Below are positions 1 through 6,934 of a DNA stretch of 44,477 nucleotides, piece after piece. How positions within the stretch are numbered: the stretch's first letter is position 1; every line of letters begins with the position of its first letter. A program made the position numbers and the translations under genes. Origin of the DNA: a virus; IMG/VR virus record IMGVR_UViG_3300023229_000028, positions 1 through 44,477 of that record. One strand, written 5' to 3'. Below the pieces are notes generated by a model that saw nothing but the letters and a program-made list of their open reading frames with translations, was not told the DNA's origin and did no database searches.

Positions 1-172
1 GTGGTAATCTCCCTGTAGATTTGACGACTGCCCCAACGAAGCTGGCGCACTGTGCACTAACCCCTCGTTTATAGTATTTACCTTCCCAGGCTTCAGCCTT
101 TGCGGCAATGACCCCTGAAGGTAGTATGTTTAGAAATATAGTTAAAATTCCTGTTAGTATTAGTGTATTCAT
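1..172 (-). CDS. Secreted NlpC/P60- or CHAP-like cysteine peptidase, N-terminal fragment
   Basis: Only the first 57 codons are present; the gene runs off the left edge. The protein starts with a hydrophobic signal peptide (about residues 1-23, ending near VIAAKA). It continues with GVSAQCASFVG near residues 38-48. A Cys in the context QCxxFV after an aromatic/basic stretch is how the catalytic Cys appears in NlpC/P60 and CHAP peptidoglycan hydrolases. This would be an exported cell-wall hydrolase, separate from the amidase at 12259. The His and third catalytic residue lie outside the window, so the family call is an inference. Confidence 0.5.
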   Translation of the reverse strand, partial: MNTLILTGILTIFLNILPSGVIAAKAEAWEGKYYKRGVSAQCASFVGAVVKSTGRLP

Positions 173-174
173 AT

Positions 175-411
175 TTAAATGGTTGGAAAGTTGCGAGACA
201 TATAATCAATAACCATTGGGCATATTTTATTATTAGTCTCTCTCATCCTAGCGTAAGCTGACAGCCGGATACAACTATTAGTTGTATCATAAACATAATG
301 GTAGGCTTCTGAAGGTCCTTCAGAAGAACTTTGCATTCTTTGGACCCGGTCGAATACTCGATGTAATATATGACACCGACGTTCGTAGCAATTATTATCG
401 ATCATTAACAT
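175..411 (-). CDS. Hypothetical protein, 78 aa
   Basis: No family recognised. The product is Arg- and Cys-containing, soluble and without membrane segments. Its ATG overlaps the 3' end of the open frame at 395-568, and it stops just before the start of the secreted peptidase at 172. That is the tight tail-to-head packing typical of this minus-strand block. Confidence 0.6.
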   Translation of the reverse strand: MLMIDNNCYERRCHILHRVFDRVQRMQSSSEGPSEAYHYVYDTTNSCIRLSAYARMRETNNKICPMVIDYMSRNFPTI

Positions 412-568
412 TAATAGCTAAAATATCTCTCAGGCGGTCACCTTGCTCTTGTATTCTTCGGAATTTCTCTGATACAATATGCTGATTGGATATCCTATGA
501 TTTTCAGTAAAGATAGATTTCAAATTTAGCCAAATGTTAAAGGAGGCTATACAAGGAGTTAAGGCCAC
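395..568 (-). CDS. Possible small protein with GTG start, 57 aa
   Basis: An open frame with protein-like composition (ending RDILAINVNDR) overlaps the next gene by 17 bases. It has no ATG. The best start is the GTG at 566-568, preceded by GAGG five bases upstream. The frame stays open further upstream towards the tRNA gene, so the true start is uncertain. No family recognised. Confidence 0.4.
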   Translation of the reverse strand: MALTPCIASFNIWLNLKSIFTENHRISNQHIVSEKFRRIQEQGDRLRDILAINVNDR

Positions 569-629
569 ATCATCCTCAATATCTTTCTTATCTCCCTTAT
601 TATATATTTTTTTAATATTATTATAGTAG

Positions 630-706
630 TGGTACGCCTGGTGAGACTCGAACTCACAACCGCGAGTTTAGAAAACTCGTGATCTATCCAATTGATCTAC
701 AGACGC
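630..706 (-). tRNA. tRNA-Arg (UCU)
   Basis: A full cloverleaf can be drawn. The 7-bp acceptor stem GCGTCTG/CAGGCGT has two G:U pairs. The D-arm is GATC...GATC, the anticodon stem CGAGT/ACTCG closes loop TTTCTAA (anticodon TCT), and the T-arm is GTGAG-TTCGAGT-CTCAC. Discriminator A is followed by an encoded CCA. The tRNA reads AGA, a codon favoured in AT-rich phage genes and often rare in hosts, a common reason for phages to carry it. Confidence 0.93.
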
Positions 707-714
707 GATTAAAG

Positions 715-1032
715 TCAGATAATACGATCTGCCTCCTTCGGTACAGTCGCCCATTCAATTGGTACAAAGCCTGTACCATCTGTATCAACGTTTCCATCGA
801 AATCAACTAGCACTCCATGAGACCCAATCCAAATTATAGATTCTGGATTAGTAACCGTACTAATTGTAGTATCTATTTCTTCAATATTATACGAGCTCGT
901 TAAAAAATCAATAGTGTCATTTTGACGTCGTGACATCTGATCATTATACCCTCGAACATGACCTAGTGAAGATTTACGCCGGGTATAATTTTGTGGGCGG
1001 TGTTTTCGTTTATAAAAATTAAATAGTTTCAT
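715..1032 (-). CDS. Hypothetical protein, 105 aa
   Basis: The N-terminus is very basic (KLFNFYKRKHRPQ...RRKSS) and the C-terminal half is acidic and beta-rich. No family recognised. The start overlaps the upstream gene by ATGA (1029-1032), suggesting translational coupling. The stop lies 8 bases from the tRNA-Arg gene. Confidence 0.7.
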   Translation of the reverse strand: MKLFNFYKRKHRPQNYTRRKSSLGHVRGYNDQMSRRQNDTIDFLTSSYNIEEIDTTISTVTNPESIIWIGSHGVLVDFDGNVDTDGTGFVPIEWATVPKEADRII

Positions 1033-1262
1033 TGCTCTCTCGAATTGTGGTATGGTTGTGGGGCGGCATCTTTGATCTCTGTAATATGCGGAGCTGACGA
1101 TTTCTTTGTGTCTTTATGAAATCTGAGACGAAGAGAGGTCACAGCAATATCTGCAACCGCTGCATAAGGGTCTCCATCTACATAGCTATCTACTTCAGTG
1201 GCAACTTTACTGTAAATATTCATCCAGAAATTTGCCTCTACATCATCTTCAAATTTAATCAT
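1029..1262 (-). CDS. Hypothetical protein, 77 aa
   Basis: First gene after promoter core 1273-1291, whose TATAAT lies 13 bases before the ATG. The N-terminus is acidic (IKFEDDVEANFW) and the C-terminus polar. No family recognised. It is coupled to the next gene by a 4-base overlap. Confidence 0.75.
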   Translation of the reverse strand: MIKFEDDVEANFWMNIYSKVATEVDSYVDGDPYAAVADIAVTSLRLRFHKDTKKSSAPHITEIKDAAPQPYHNSREQ

Positions 1263-1272
1263 ATCGTTATAC

Positions 1273-1291
1273 TTAATTATAAAAAGGTTCC
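1273..1291 (-). promoter_or_regulatory. GGAAC-N5-TATAAT promoter (copy 1)
   Basis: Minus-strand core GGAAC-CTTTT-TATAATTAA, directly upstream of the gene starting at 1262. One of 18 copies with an invariant 5-base spacer. Confidence 0.8.
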
Positions 1292-1298
1292 TATAGAC

Positions 1299-1331
1299 AA
1301 AAAGGGAGAGGTAATTTACCCCTCCCTTTAT
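1299..1331. terminator. Rho-independent terminator
   Basis: Hairpin with about 12 paired bases (AAAGGGAG...CTCCCTTT, one mismatch) flanked by A and T runs, so it can act both ways. It most likely ends the transcript of the minus-strand gene at 1353-1700, just before the next promoter. Confidence 0.8.
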
Positions 1332-1352
1332 TATCGCCCACGATGTTAGTTA

Positions 1353-1700
1353 TTAGTCTCTTACTGCTTGAAGACTCTCAGTGAAGTAATCATACTCCTG
1401 CTGGATGCCGAATTCCCAAGTACCTGGCTCTAGAGCGATCGCATCGTGTCGGTTCTCCATAACGCATCGGATTTGAGTGGGTTCTGAATTCTGCATAAAC
1501 AGAGTACCTCCGCCATTTTGGAAGAAGTTTACTCCGGCCTTATTATCAACGACGTGATGATTTCCAGTTGTTTCAGAATCAGCAACGATGACAAATGCCC
1601 CATCGACTTTTTTTGCGGAAGTACCTTCAGGGATATCGGATGGGAATACCATGCATTCGCCGTGAAGGATTACTTTTGTTTTTGTGTTGGTTTCGTTCAT
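1353..1700 (-). CDS. Small conserved protein with GNHHVV motif, partner of the DUF6745-like gene
   Basis: 115 aa, counted from the ATG at 1700. The frame is open 50 codons further up, but that part lies over the neighbour's 3' end and intergenic sequence, while the ATG at 1700 has a TATAAT-like box immediately upstream. Visible motifs are ETTGNHHVV around residue 41, LEPGTWEFGIQQEYD near 90-104 and a C-terminal VRD. From memory, bacterial and phage proteins with this T-G-H-H-H...REYD layout are often adjacent to DUF6745 proteins, as here. The biochemical role is unknown; the paired motif suggests a beta-sandwich or cupin-like fold, which is inference. Confidence 0.75.
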   Translation of the reverse strand: MNETNTKTKVILHGECMVFPSDIPEGTSAKKVDGAFVIVADSETTGNHHVVDNKAGVNFFQNGGGTLFMQNSEPTQIRCVMENRHDAIALEPGTWEFGIQQEYDYFTESLQAVRD

Positions 1701-1758
1701 ATAATTATTATATATTAGTTGTTGTGGGTTTCTACTGTTATTTAGGTAAAGTTTTAAA

Positions 1759-2730
1759 TTAGGCAATGGCTGCAATCGTAAAGTCCTTACCACCGAACCT
1801 CTCTTTAATTGCGTCTTTAAGGTTAGCACATTTAGGTGATACAGCTTCAACGTGCCATACGCCAGTTGACATATTTTTCATCTTGAGGTGTGGAGCGTAT
1901 GCGACCCCCTCAAAGATTTCATTCATATCCCAGAGTTCGTACTCTGAATTAGTCCACCACTCGTGATCATATTTCTCAAAAGTATCGAGTTGTTTGCCAA
2001 ATTCTCCGAGCATTCGCTCAATTCCAAATTTACGGACAAATTCAGTCCGCTCATCTGCATTTTTAATATCGTGGTATCGCTTTAGATCTAGCTCCATTGC
2101 GGGAGTTTCAACAAGCCAATCACTACAGCTAATACCATTCATAGCGTAAATTTTAAATTCCCCTGCACCTGCGTAGGCCAATGCGGGTCCACCATCACGG
2201 TGCAATTCGTTATCCTCGTTCAGATGAATGTAGAGAGGCTTTTCAGTCACAATACAAACCTCATCGAGTGGGTAGATTAGACCAAGCTTAGAAGTATCTT
2301 TCCAGATCTCGAACTTATCGAGAAGATCTTGAGGGATATCAATTCCAAGCTCACTGATCATATAATCGTAAAAAGACAAAATCGAAGAGAAAAATGAACC
2401 ATCTTGATATGGGTATACCGGCCGATCGATCTCAATATCCTTTTCACCCTTTGCGCACTTAAAGTAGTTAGCAATACGATCTTTGATTTCGTCGATTGGG
2501 ACGCCTGTAACTGCATAGTTACAACCAACCCAAGCCTCAATAGGGTTATCTACAATGAGGACCGGAGTCTTCTTCATTTTCAGAATATTCTCCTGATATG
2601 CGTGAATGATATTCACGGTTTCATCAGGATCCAGTCGGGAGGTATCTACACCGATTTTACGCCACTTTGCAACGTAGTCATCCATTGCAGCTTCTTGCTC
2701 TGGTGTTAGTTTGTCGATTTTATCAGCCAT
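1759..2730 (-). CDS. DUF6745-like protein, 323 aa
   Basis: The central segment (about residues 165-205) contains PLYIHLNEDNELHRDGGPA followed by KIYAMNGI. This matches the H-x-D/E-G-P-A...W/YxxHG/NG pattern I associate with DUF6745 proteins. The N-terminal 60 residues look like an alpha-helical region (LTPEQEAAMDDYVAKWRKI). No catalytic function is known. Transcription is from promoter core 2775-2793 through a roughly 40-base CA-rich leader with no Shine-Dalgarno sequence. The partner gene at 1353-1700 follows after a short gap. The family call rests on motif memory, not a search. Confidence 0.7.
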   Translation of the reverse strand: MADKIDKLTPEQEAAMDDYVAKWRKIGVDTSRLDPDETVNIIHAYQENILKMKKTPVLIVDNPIEAWVGCNYAVTGVPIDEIKDRIANYFKCAKGEKDIEIDRPVYPYQDGSFFSSILSFYDYMISELGIDIPQDLLDKFEIWKDTSKLGLIYPLDEVCIVTEKPLYIHLNEDNELHRDGGPALAYAGAGEFKIYAMNGISCSDWLVETPAMELDLKRYHDIKNADERTEFVRKFGIERMLGEFGKQLDTFEKYDHEWWTNSEYELWDMNEIFEGVAYAPHLKMKNMSTGVWHVEAVSPKCANLKDAIKERFGGKDFTIAAIA

Positions 2731-2774
2731 GTGTTTTAGTTGTTTGTTTTAGTTGTGTTGGTTGTTTGTATACT

Positions 2775-2793
2775 ATTATTATAATGAGGTTCC
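2775..2793 (-). promoter_or_regulatory. GGAAC-N5-TATAAT promoter (copy 2)
   Basis: Minus-strand core GGAAC-CTCAT-TATAATAAT, followed by a leader of about 40 bases made of CAA/AAC repeats before the ATG at 2730. The leader holds no Shine-Dalgarno site. Confidence 0.8.
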
Positions 2794-2834
2794 TATTATT
2801 GTTCCTCTAATAAATTTTTTATTTAAATTAAGTT

Positions 2835-3116
2835 TCAATTTAATTGACGTACTTTTCTTTCAGCTCGCTTCGCTCGTTTAGCTTTTGCTGCTGCGATATT
2901 CGCAATATCAGATGGCGTCTTCTCACGGTCTTTATTATGCCGTTTATCATAAGCTGATGCCTTAAACAATCGACTATTAAAGATATCTCCAGAATTATCG
3001 TGTGAAACATATGACAATGCGGATGCCGCGAGCATTAATTTACTCATTGAGGCTGGCGCCTTCTCGGAAATTTTGATTATAGGTTTCGAATCGTTTGTAT
3101 AAATGTGATCGTTCAT
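2835..3116 (-). CDS. Hypothetical protein with basic C-terminal tail, 93 aa
   Basis: The C-terminal third is a Lys/Arg/Ala-rich helix (AAAKAKRAKRAERKVRQ), possibly nucleic-acid binding. The N-terminal part is unremarkable and soluble. Own promoter at 3138-3156. No family recognised. Confidence 0.7.
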   Translation of the reverse strand: MNDHIYTNDSKPIIKISEKAPASMSKLMLAASALSYVSHDNSGDIFNSRLFKASAYDKRHNKDREKTPSDIANIAAAKAKRAKRAERKVRQLN

Positions 3117-3137
3117 GTGGTATCTAATGTCTGTACA

Positions 3138-3156
3138 ATTATTATAAGGGGGTTCC
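3138..3156 (-). promoter_or_regulatory. GGAAC-N5-TATAAT promoter (copy 3)
   Basis: Minus-strand core GGAAC-CCCCT-TATAATAAT upstream of the ATG at 3116. Confidence 0.8.
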
Positions 3157-3158
3157 TA

Positions 3159-3380
3159 TTACTTTAATACCTTAGGAAGATTTTCCCGCTCTAATTTAAG
3201 GTCTTCGAGTTTTTTATTTAGTTTCCTGACGCGAGTATCCATTTCAAGAGTACACTCAAAGGTAGTCGCATTCGAATTTATGCCATAACGCTTAACTATG
3301 GCGTGTATACGAGCCAACATCGCGCTATCCTTATTTAATTTGTGATACTTTACTGCATCTATGGTATAATTTATTTTCAT
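3159..3380 (-). CDS. Hypothetical coiled-coil protein, 73 aa
   Basis: The second half is a predicted coiled coil (TRVRKLNKKLEDLKLEREN). No family recognised. It starts 2 bases after the stop of the gene at 3383-3826 and is probably co-transcribed with it. Confidence 0.7.
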   Translation of the reverse strand: MKINYTIDAVKYHKLNKDSAMLARIHAIVKRYGINSNATTFECTLEMDTRVRKLNKKLEDLKLERENLPKVLK

Positions 3381-3382
3381 CG

Positions 3383-3826
3383 CTACCCGTGGGGGGGGTT
3401 AAGACGAAACTCATGATCAAAACGATTGCGAAGCGCGCTGCTATGTGCCAATATATCACTCGCATACCCCCATAGCAGATCAGATGCGAATATTAATAAC
3501 TGATAATAAAATTTTATGACCACTCTACTAATTGAATATTTAATGTTAGTAAATAGAGCGACGTCATAATACTTAGCATAGCGAGTACCTCTCGTTATAC
3601 TTGTATAAATTAAACAAATTGAAGTAGTTCCAAACTCCCACCTCACTCCGAGTGTTTCACCATTTTCAAGTAATGCGATAGTACCTCTACTTCGGCTCAT
3701 GTCAAAAGCACCTATGTCCACCACTTTATCTCCTACTTTAAAGGAATCGTGCAATAGTTTAAATTCGCTGTCATTACAATTCAACCCTGGGTTGAGTATA
3801 TGGTTCCGTAAATTTTTAATTTTCAT
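3383..3826 (-). CDS. Hypothetical protein, 147 aa
   Basis: An N-terminal SH3-like or KOW-like stretch (FKVGDKVVDIGAFD...GTIALLENGETLGVRWE, about residues 30-65) resembles small beta-barrel domains. The C-terminal half is hydrophobic and aromatic (YYQLLIFASDLLWGYASDIL) and may contain a membrane-associated helix. The start overlaps the upstream gene by 4 bases (3823-3826). Confidence 0.7.
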   Translation of the reverse strand: MKIKNLRNHILNPGLNCNDSEFKLLHDSFKVGDKVVDIGAFDMSRSRGTIALLENGETLGVRWEFGTTSICLIYTSITRGTRYAKYYDVALFTNIKYSISRVVIKFYYQLLIFASDLLWGYASDILAHSSALRNRFDHEFRLNPPHG

Positions 3827-4266
3827 TTTTCTCGGGTCGGGAAGTTTATATTAGCTTCGTCTCTCAAAATCTTCAGTCTTGTATCGAGTTTCGCAAAATC
3901 TTCATTATTATATAAATAAGAGAGATCATCCCAATGTTCCATATAGACCTCCCAAACTGAGGAACATGTCTTCAAAAGTTCAAATGAGTGGGCGATAGAT
4001 GGCACTATACTTAGTAGTCTTAAACATCTTCCAAAATCACCATGGTCTTGCGGTTCTGTTAGTCGTCGAGTTGGTAGAATAACTTTACCGTGCAGCGCTA
4101 TAGCAGCCATATATTTAGAGCTTACTCCAGTATCATCACCAATAAACCATTGAGCAACGGCAATCTCTTCAGAGGGGGATAGAATTTTACCATCCTCACA
4201 ATACTTGCACCCTAATCGCTCGCAAATGGTTTGAGATAAACAATCAGAACAATATATATTTTCCAT
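3823..4266 (-). CDS. Conserved phage protein with N-terminal Cys cluster, 147 aa
   Basis: Residues 6-24 hold C-x2-C...C...C-x2-C, a probable zinc site. The body contains DDTGVSSKYMAA, DHGDFGRCLRLL and WDDLSYLYNNE. I recall phage and prophage hypothetical proteins with the same order (DTGxSSK...DFGRCYRLL...WDELTALYEEE). Function unknown. It is the first gene of a coupled pair with 3383-3826. Confidence 0.75.
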   Translation of the reverse strand: MENIYCSDCLSQTICERLGCKYCEDGKILSPSEEIAVAQWFIGDDTGVSSKYMAAIALHGKVILPTRRLTEPQDHGDFGRCLRLLSIVPSIAHSFELLKTCSSVWEVYMEHWDDLSYLYNNEDFAKLDTRLKILRDEANINFPTREK

Positions 4267-4290
4267 AATAATTATAACAAAATGAAAGTT

Positions 4291-4494
4291 TCACGGGCAA
4301 ACCGATCGCGATTCTGAAGCCATACTGGCTTCTCTCATAATGCGGCGAAGAGCCGGCCCCCAGCCCAACAGCCCATTCCAATGGCAGTATTCGTCAAACA
4401 TTTCTCCAGCGTCCATATTATTAATATCTTCAATAGTATGCCCACGAGACATTAGAGCGTCTTCGAGCTCTTCTGATAACTTAAATTCTTTCAT
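4291..4494 (-). CDS. Hypothetical protein, 67 aa
   Basis: Acidic helical protein (FKLSEELEDALMSRGHTIEDINNMDAGEMFDEY). The central segment is WNGLLGWGPALRRI. No family recognised. Transcribed from promoter core 4520-4538. Confidence 0.75.
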   Translation of the reverse strand: MKEFKLSEELEDALMSRGHTIEDINNMDAGEMFDEYCHWNGLLGWGPALRRIMREASMASESRSVCP

Positions 4495-4519
4495 AATAAA
4501 TATAATCTTTTAATATACT

Positions 4520-4538
4520 ATTATTATATGTTAGTTCC
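4520..4538 (-). promoter_or_regulatory. GGAAC-N5-TATAAT promoter (copy 4)
   Basis: Minus-strand core GGAAC-TAACA-TATAATAAT upstream of the ATG at 4494. Confidence 0.8.
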
Positions 4539-4553
4539 ATTCTCTTGGAGTAG

Positions 4554-4727
4554 TTAGAGCTCCATAGCAGCATCAGCGAGTGCTTGAGACATACCTTTAA
4601 CTATATCTCGAGCGGTATATCCTTCTGCCTCGAGTGCGTTCATCTGCAGTAGAAAATGGTCTGATATGATGGCCCAGTCCGGGTAATGAAACTCACTGAA
4701 ATCATCATCTTTATCATCATACTGCAT
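4554..4727 (-). CDS. Small acidic protein, 57 aa
   Basis: Short gene starting MQYDDKDDDFSEFHYPDW and ending ALADAAMEL. The sequence EAEGYTARDIVKGMSQAL resembles short helical phage proteins. It lies in the gap between promoter copy 4 and the broken gene at 4780-4985. No family recognised; acidic and soluble. Confidence 0.65.
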   Translation of the reverse strand: MQYDDKDDDFSEFHYPDWAIISDHFLLQMNALEAEGYTARDIVKGMSQALADAAMEL

Positions 4728-4779
4728 TACAATATTTATTCAATGATGACATCTGGACACATATAGTTTTCAGTAAATA

Positions 4780-4985
4780 TTATGAAACATTAAAATTCTT
4801 CATAGTCAATTGTAGCAATTCATCATAACTACCGTTCACCGCTTCTTCTCTATAAGTTTTAATTTGCTCAGCGGACCAATTTACTCGTTTGGCGGCGGTA
4901 TTCGACGAATACCTAAAATAACAAATGCATTACCATCCGCGGCAGTAAGTTTCAATTTAGGTTTTTTAGTAACTTTTTTATTCAT
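4780..4985 (-). pseudogene. Frameshifted small conserved phage protein (DGNAF...ILG family)
   Basis: The ATG at 4985 opens a 34-codon frame (KLKLTAADGNAFVILG) that stops at 4881-4883. The -1 frame continues without a stop to 4780-4782 and encodes AAKRVNWSAEQIKTYREEA...GSYDELLQLTM. I recall intact phage homologues joining the two halves (LTGxDGNAFxILG...A.R..WSxEEI...ATSGDYDHLL). A single-base loss near 4890-4905 therefore explains the break. It could be a real mutation, a sequencing error or -1 recoding; no slippery heptamer is visible here. Promoter copy 5 is placed so that the transcript would start at or near the ATG. Confidence 0.7.
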
Positions 4986-4988
4986 ACT

Positions 4989-5007
4989 ATTATTGTACAG
5001 AAGTTCC
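4989..5007 (-). promoter_or_regulatory. GGAAC-N5-TATAAT promoter (copy 5)
   Basis: Minus-strand core GGAAC-TTCTG-TACAATAAT. The hexamer ends 6 bases before the ATG at 4985, predicting a leaderless transcript. Confidence 0.75.
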
Positions 5008-5030
5008 ATTTATTCGTAGGTTCTGCAAGT

Positions 5031-5126
5031 TTAAGATTCATTATCATCCTTGGGAGTATGATCTTTCATACCTGACCGTATCCCCTTTATAAATGCTTGT
5101 ATAAATACATATAGTAAACCAATCAT
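5031..5126 (-). CDS. Very small membrane-associated protein, 31 aa
   Basis: The ORF starts at the ATGA overlap with the preceding gene (5123-5126). It encodes a short hydrophobic N-terminus (MIGLLYVFIQAFIKGI) and a charged tail (KDHTPKDDNES). Coupling and composition support a real microprotein; function unknown. Confidence 0.5.
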   Translation of the reverse strand: MIGLLYVFIQAFIKGIRSGMKDHTPKDDNES

Positions 5127-5275
5127 ATATATTTACTGATCATAAATATCAACGATGATACAGCTAATACATCTACAGCGAGGAAGCATAGTACATACGT
5201 TAGAGGTAGGCAGTATATCATAGCAGCGTATGCTATAATATTTACTGATATTGAAGTTAATGTCGTTTGTTCCAT
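5123..5275 (-). CDS. Small membrane protein, 50 aa
   Basis: Nearly the whole chain is hydrophobic: two candidate transmembrane segments (about residues 10-30 and 32-47). Its ATG lies inside the 3' end of the Lar-like gene and its stop overlaps the next microprotein by ATGA. The pair could form a small inner-membrane unit. No family recognised. Confidence 0.6.
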   Translation of the reverse strand: MEQTTLTSISVNIIAYAAMIYCLPLTYVLCFLAVDVLAVSSLIFMISKYI

Positions 5276-5523
5276 AATTTTATTACAGCATTTATTGATC
5301 CGGTAGCTGGAGCTGGCGCATTAGGGCCATCTGCATTGCAAGATTTACAACTAACACCCGCCCCCCAAGGAGTTTCGTACGCTACGGCAGTGCCACGGCA
5401 AAAGGGGCATTCCTTTAAAATATTATTTTTGGATGTACTAATTACATTCTGCCGGAGCTTTAATGTACCCTCACCGTGGCTTAGTTTTATTTTTTTCTTC
5501 TTTGGTGGTGATTTATTTATCAT
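5257..5523 (-). CDS. Lar-like zinc-ribbon protein, 88 aa
   Basis: The C-terminal half carries CPFCRGTA...VSCKSCNADGP and ends NAVIKLWNKR. This is the two-CxxC zinc ribbon plus AxxxWNxR signature of the Lar (restriction alleviation) family and related phage ribbons. The N-terminus is Lys-rich (PPKKKKIKLS). Lar in the Rac prophage modulates type I restriction, but most phage members are untested, so an anti-restriction role is only possible. It overlaps its upstream neighbour by 4 bases. Confidence 0.75.
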   Translation of the reverse strand: MINKSPPKKKKIKLSHGEGTLKLRQNVISTSKNNILKECPFCRGTAVAYETPWGAGVSCKSCNADGPNAPAPATGSINAVIKLWNKRH

Positions 5524-6200
5524 TCAATACGCTTGAGTAATTTAGTTATTATAGTTTTATCAAAATTTGTTCTTGCGTCTTTTAATGAGTATACTACATA
5601 CCCCATAATAGATTTTATTATAACTCGACTAACAGATGTATCAATCTCTATAAGACTGCGATCAATCGCCCAATTCCACGCATGACACTCCCTCTCTACA
5701 AACCGCGAGTACCAAGACGGACCATCTACTACGTGAGCTATCTCGTGTAGCGCAGTAAAATATGTCTCTGCATCTACAATAGGGCATATAGCAATTCGTC
5801 GAAGAGTTCGCTGAGCCCAGGCATCGTCTGGGTTATATATAATGGTCGCGTTAATTTTATTATCAAATAACAGATGCTGAATGTGGCTATCGAGAGTTAC
5901 CTGTAGCACTTTAGGTAGCTTATTCAAACGGAAATAAAATAGGGTTCGATCTCTTAGCTCTGCAAAGCTCTCCTGCAGCTGCCATAATAATAGCCTGAGG
6001 TTATGCCAGCACCAATAATATGCAGCTCTATAATCCAGCATAATAATAGATCGTTGCCGGCGACGATTAATTTGCCTTTGATATAGTAGCACATAATGTA
6101 TAAAATACCTATCAAAAGTCATTATTGATCGCTTAATTATGTCACAATAAAATAATACGGTCGCTCCTATAGGAGCGTCTTGCGGTTCGATGAGCTTCAT
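5520..6200 (-). CDS. Putative HExxH metallopeptidase, 226 aa
   Basis: The zinc motif HEIAH is at residues 152-156, with a downstream ERECHAW (Glu 171) placed like the third zinc ligand of gluzincins. The N-terminal 100 residues are helical and rich in Arg and aromatic residues (RQINRRRQRSII). No signal peptide, so a cytoplasmic target or virion location is likely. It follows the TilS-like gene by 9 bases and overlaps the Lar-like gene. Substrate unknown. It is one of three HExxH proteins in the window, which otherwise share little sequence. Confidence 0.65.
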   Translation of the reverse strand: MKLIEPQDAPIGATVLFYCDIIKRSIMTFDRYFIHYVLLYQRQINRRRQRSIIMLDYRAAYYWCWHNLRLLLWQLQESFAELRDRTLFYFRLNKLPKVLQVTLDSHIQHLLFDNKINATIIYNPDDAWAQRTLRRIAICPIVDAETYFTALHEIAHVVDGPSWYSRFVERECHAWNWAIDRSLIEIDTSVSRVIIKSIMGYVVYSLKDARTNFDKTIITKLLKRIE

Positions 6201-6209
6201 TTATTAAAT

Positions 6210-6902
6210 CTAGTTTGCTACCTTTAATTTTTTCCGTACAATTGTATTAATTCCCGGATATTGCTGTCGAATTTGTGGGATGATAACACGGCGTAGCCAG
6301 TTTCTACGAATAGTAATATCCTCATTAGATGGGTCTTCTACGATATGATCGTTTAAGCATTTATCTCTAACATAATTATTAATATCTGACCTTTCAGTAT
6401 CTGCTACAAAAGGTCTAATTACTGTATAATTACCTCGATTAGTTCTTGTAGGGATAGGCATGAAGTCTGCATGGCCATTAAGACAATTCATTAGATAGGA
6501 CTCTACACAATCATCTAGGTGGTGACATACTACAATCTCTTCATCTCTCGTGTCTTCGAGAGCTGTACTAAATAGCTTATATCTAACATTTCTAAAATCT
6601 GATTCAGATTTAAGCTTGACCTTATTAGAATATCTCATTACTGCATACTCAATAAGAGTCACCTCTTCTCCAGCCTCCCGCCGCCATCGACGTTCTGTAT
6701 TTAAATAGTGTACATATTCAATGAAGGCCGTCTCTGCCTCTTGACTGTATGGGGTACCGTGATTTACATGAATGAGTTTTAACTTTCTATACCCAGAGCA
6801 TAAAAAATGAGATAGAGCGACGCTATCTTTACCCATTGACACTGCAACATTAAGCGTTGCCCATTTGGGTGTTTCAATATTGTTTTTATTAAACCTAATC
6901 AT
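6210..6902 (-). CDS. tilS: TilS-like PP-loop ATPase (tRNA-Ile lysidine synthase family)
   Basis: Residues 18-27 contain VAVSMGKDS, the PP-loop. HVNHG follows at 45-49. Further on come CHHLDDCVES, IRPF and VEDPSNED...RRNWLRRVIIPQI, which match the conserved blocks of the TilS N-terminal domain in order. Cellular TilS adenylates C34 of tRNA-Ile(CAU) and attaches lysine. At 230 aa this protein has only the catalytic ATPase domain and lacks the C-terminal substrate-binding domains. K replaces the usual second Gly of SGGxDS. No tRNA-Ile(CAU) is visible here. The ATG is preceded by GAGGAA and by promoter copy 6. Confidence 0.8.
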   Translation of the reverse strand: MIRFNKNNIETPKWATLNVAVSMGKDSVALSHFLCSGYRKLKLIHVNHGTPYSQEAETAFIEYVHYLNTERRWRREAGEEVTLIEYAVMRYSNKVKLKSESDFRNVRYKLFSTALEDTRDEEIVVCHHLDDCVESYLMNCLNGHADFMPIPTRTNRGNYTVIRPFVADTERSDINNYVRDKCLNDHIVEDPSNEDITIRRNWLRRVIIPQIRQQYPGINTIVRKKLKVAN

Positions 6903-6915
6903 CGTTCCTCATATA

Positions 6916-6934
6916 TTAATTATAAAGAAGTTCC
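6916..6934 (-). promoter_or_regulatory. GGAAC-N5-TATAAT promoter (copy 6)
   Basis: Minus-strand core GGAAC-TTCTT-TATAATTAA upstream of the TilS-like gene, overlapping the 3' end of the gene at 6920. Confidence 0.8.

Noticed and set aside
1273-1291. Reading GGAAC as a -35 box of an ECF-type sigma factor
   Set aside because: ECF promoters need about 16-17 bases to the -10 box; here the spacer is always 5, and often the ATG follows directly.
1701-1850. Longer frame (start at 1850) for the 1353-1700 gene
   Set aside because: It overlaps the 3' end of the DUF6745-like gene; the family-like sequence begins at MNET (1700).
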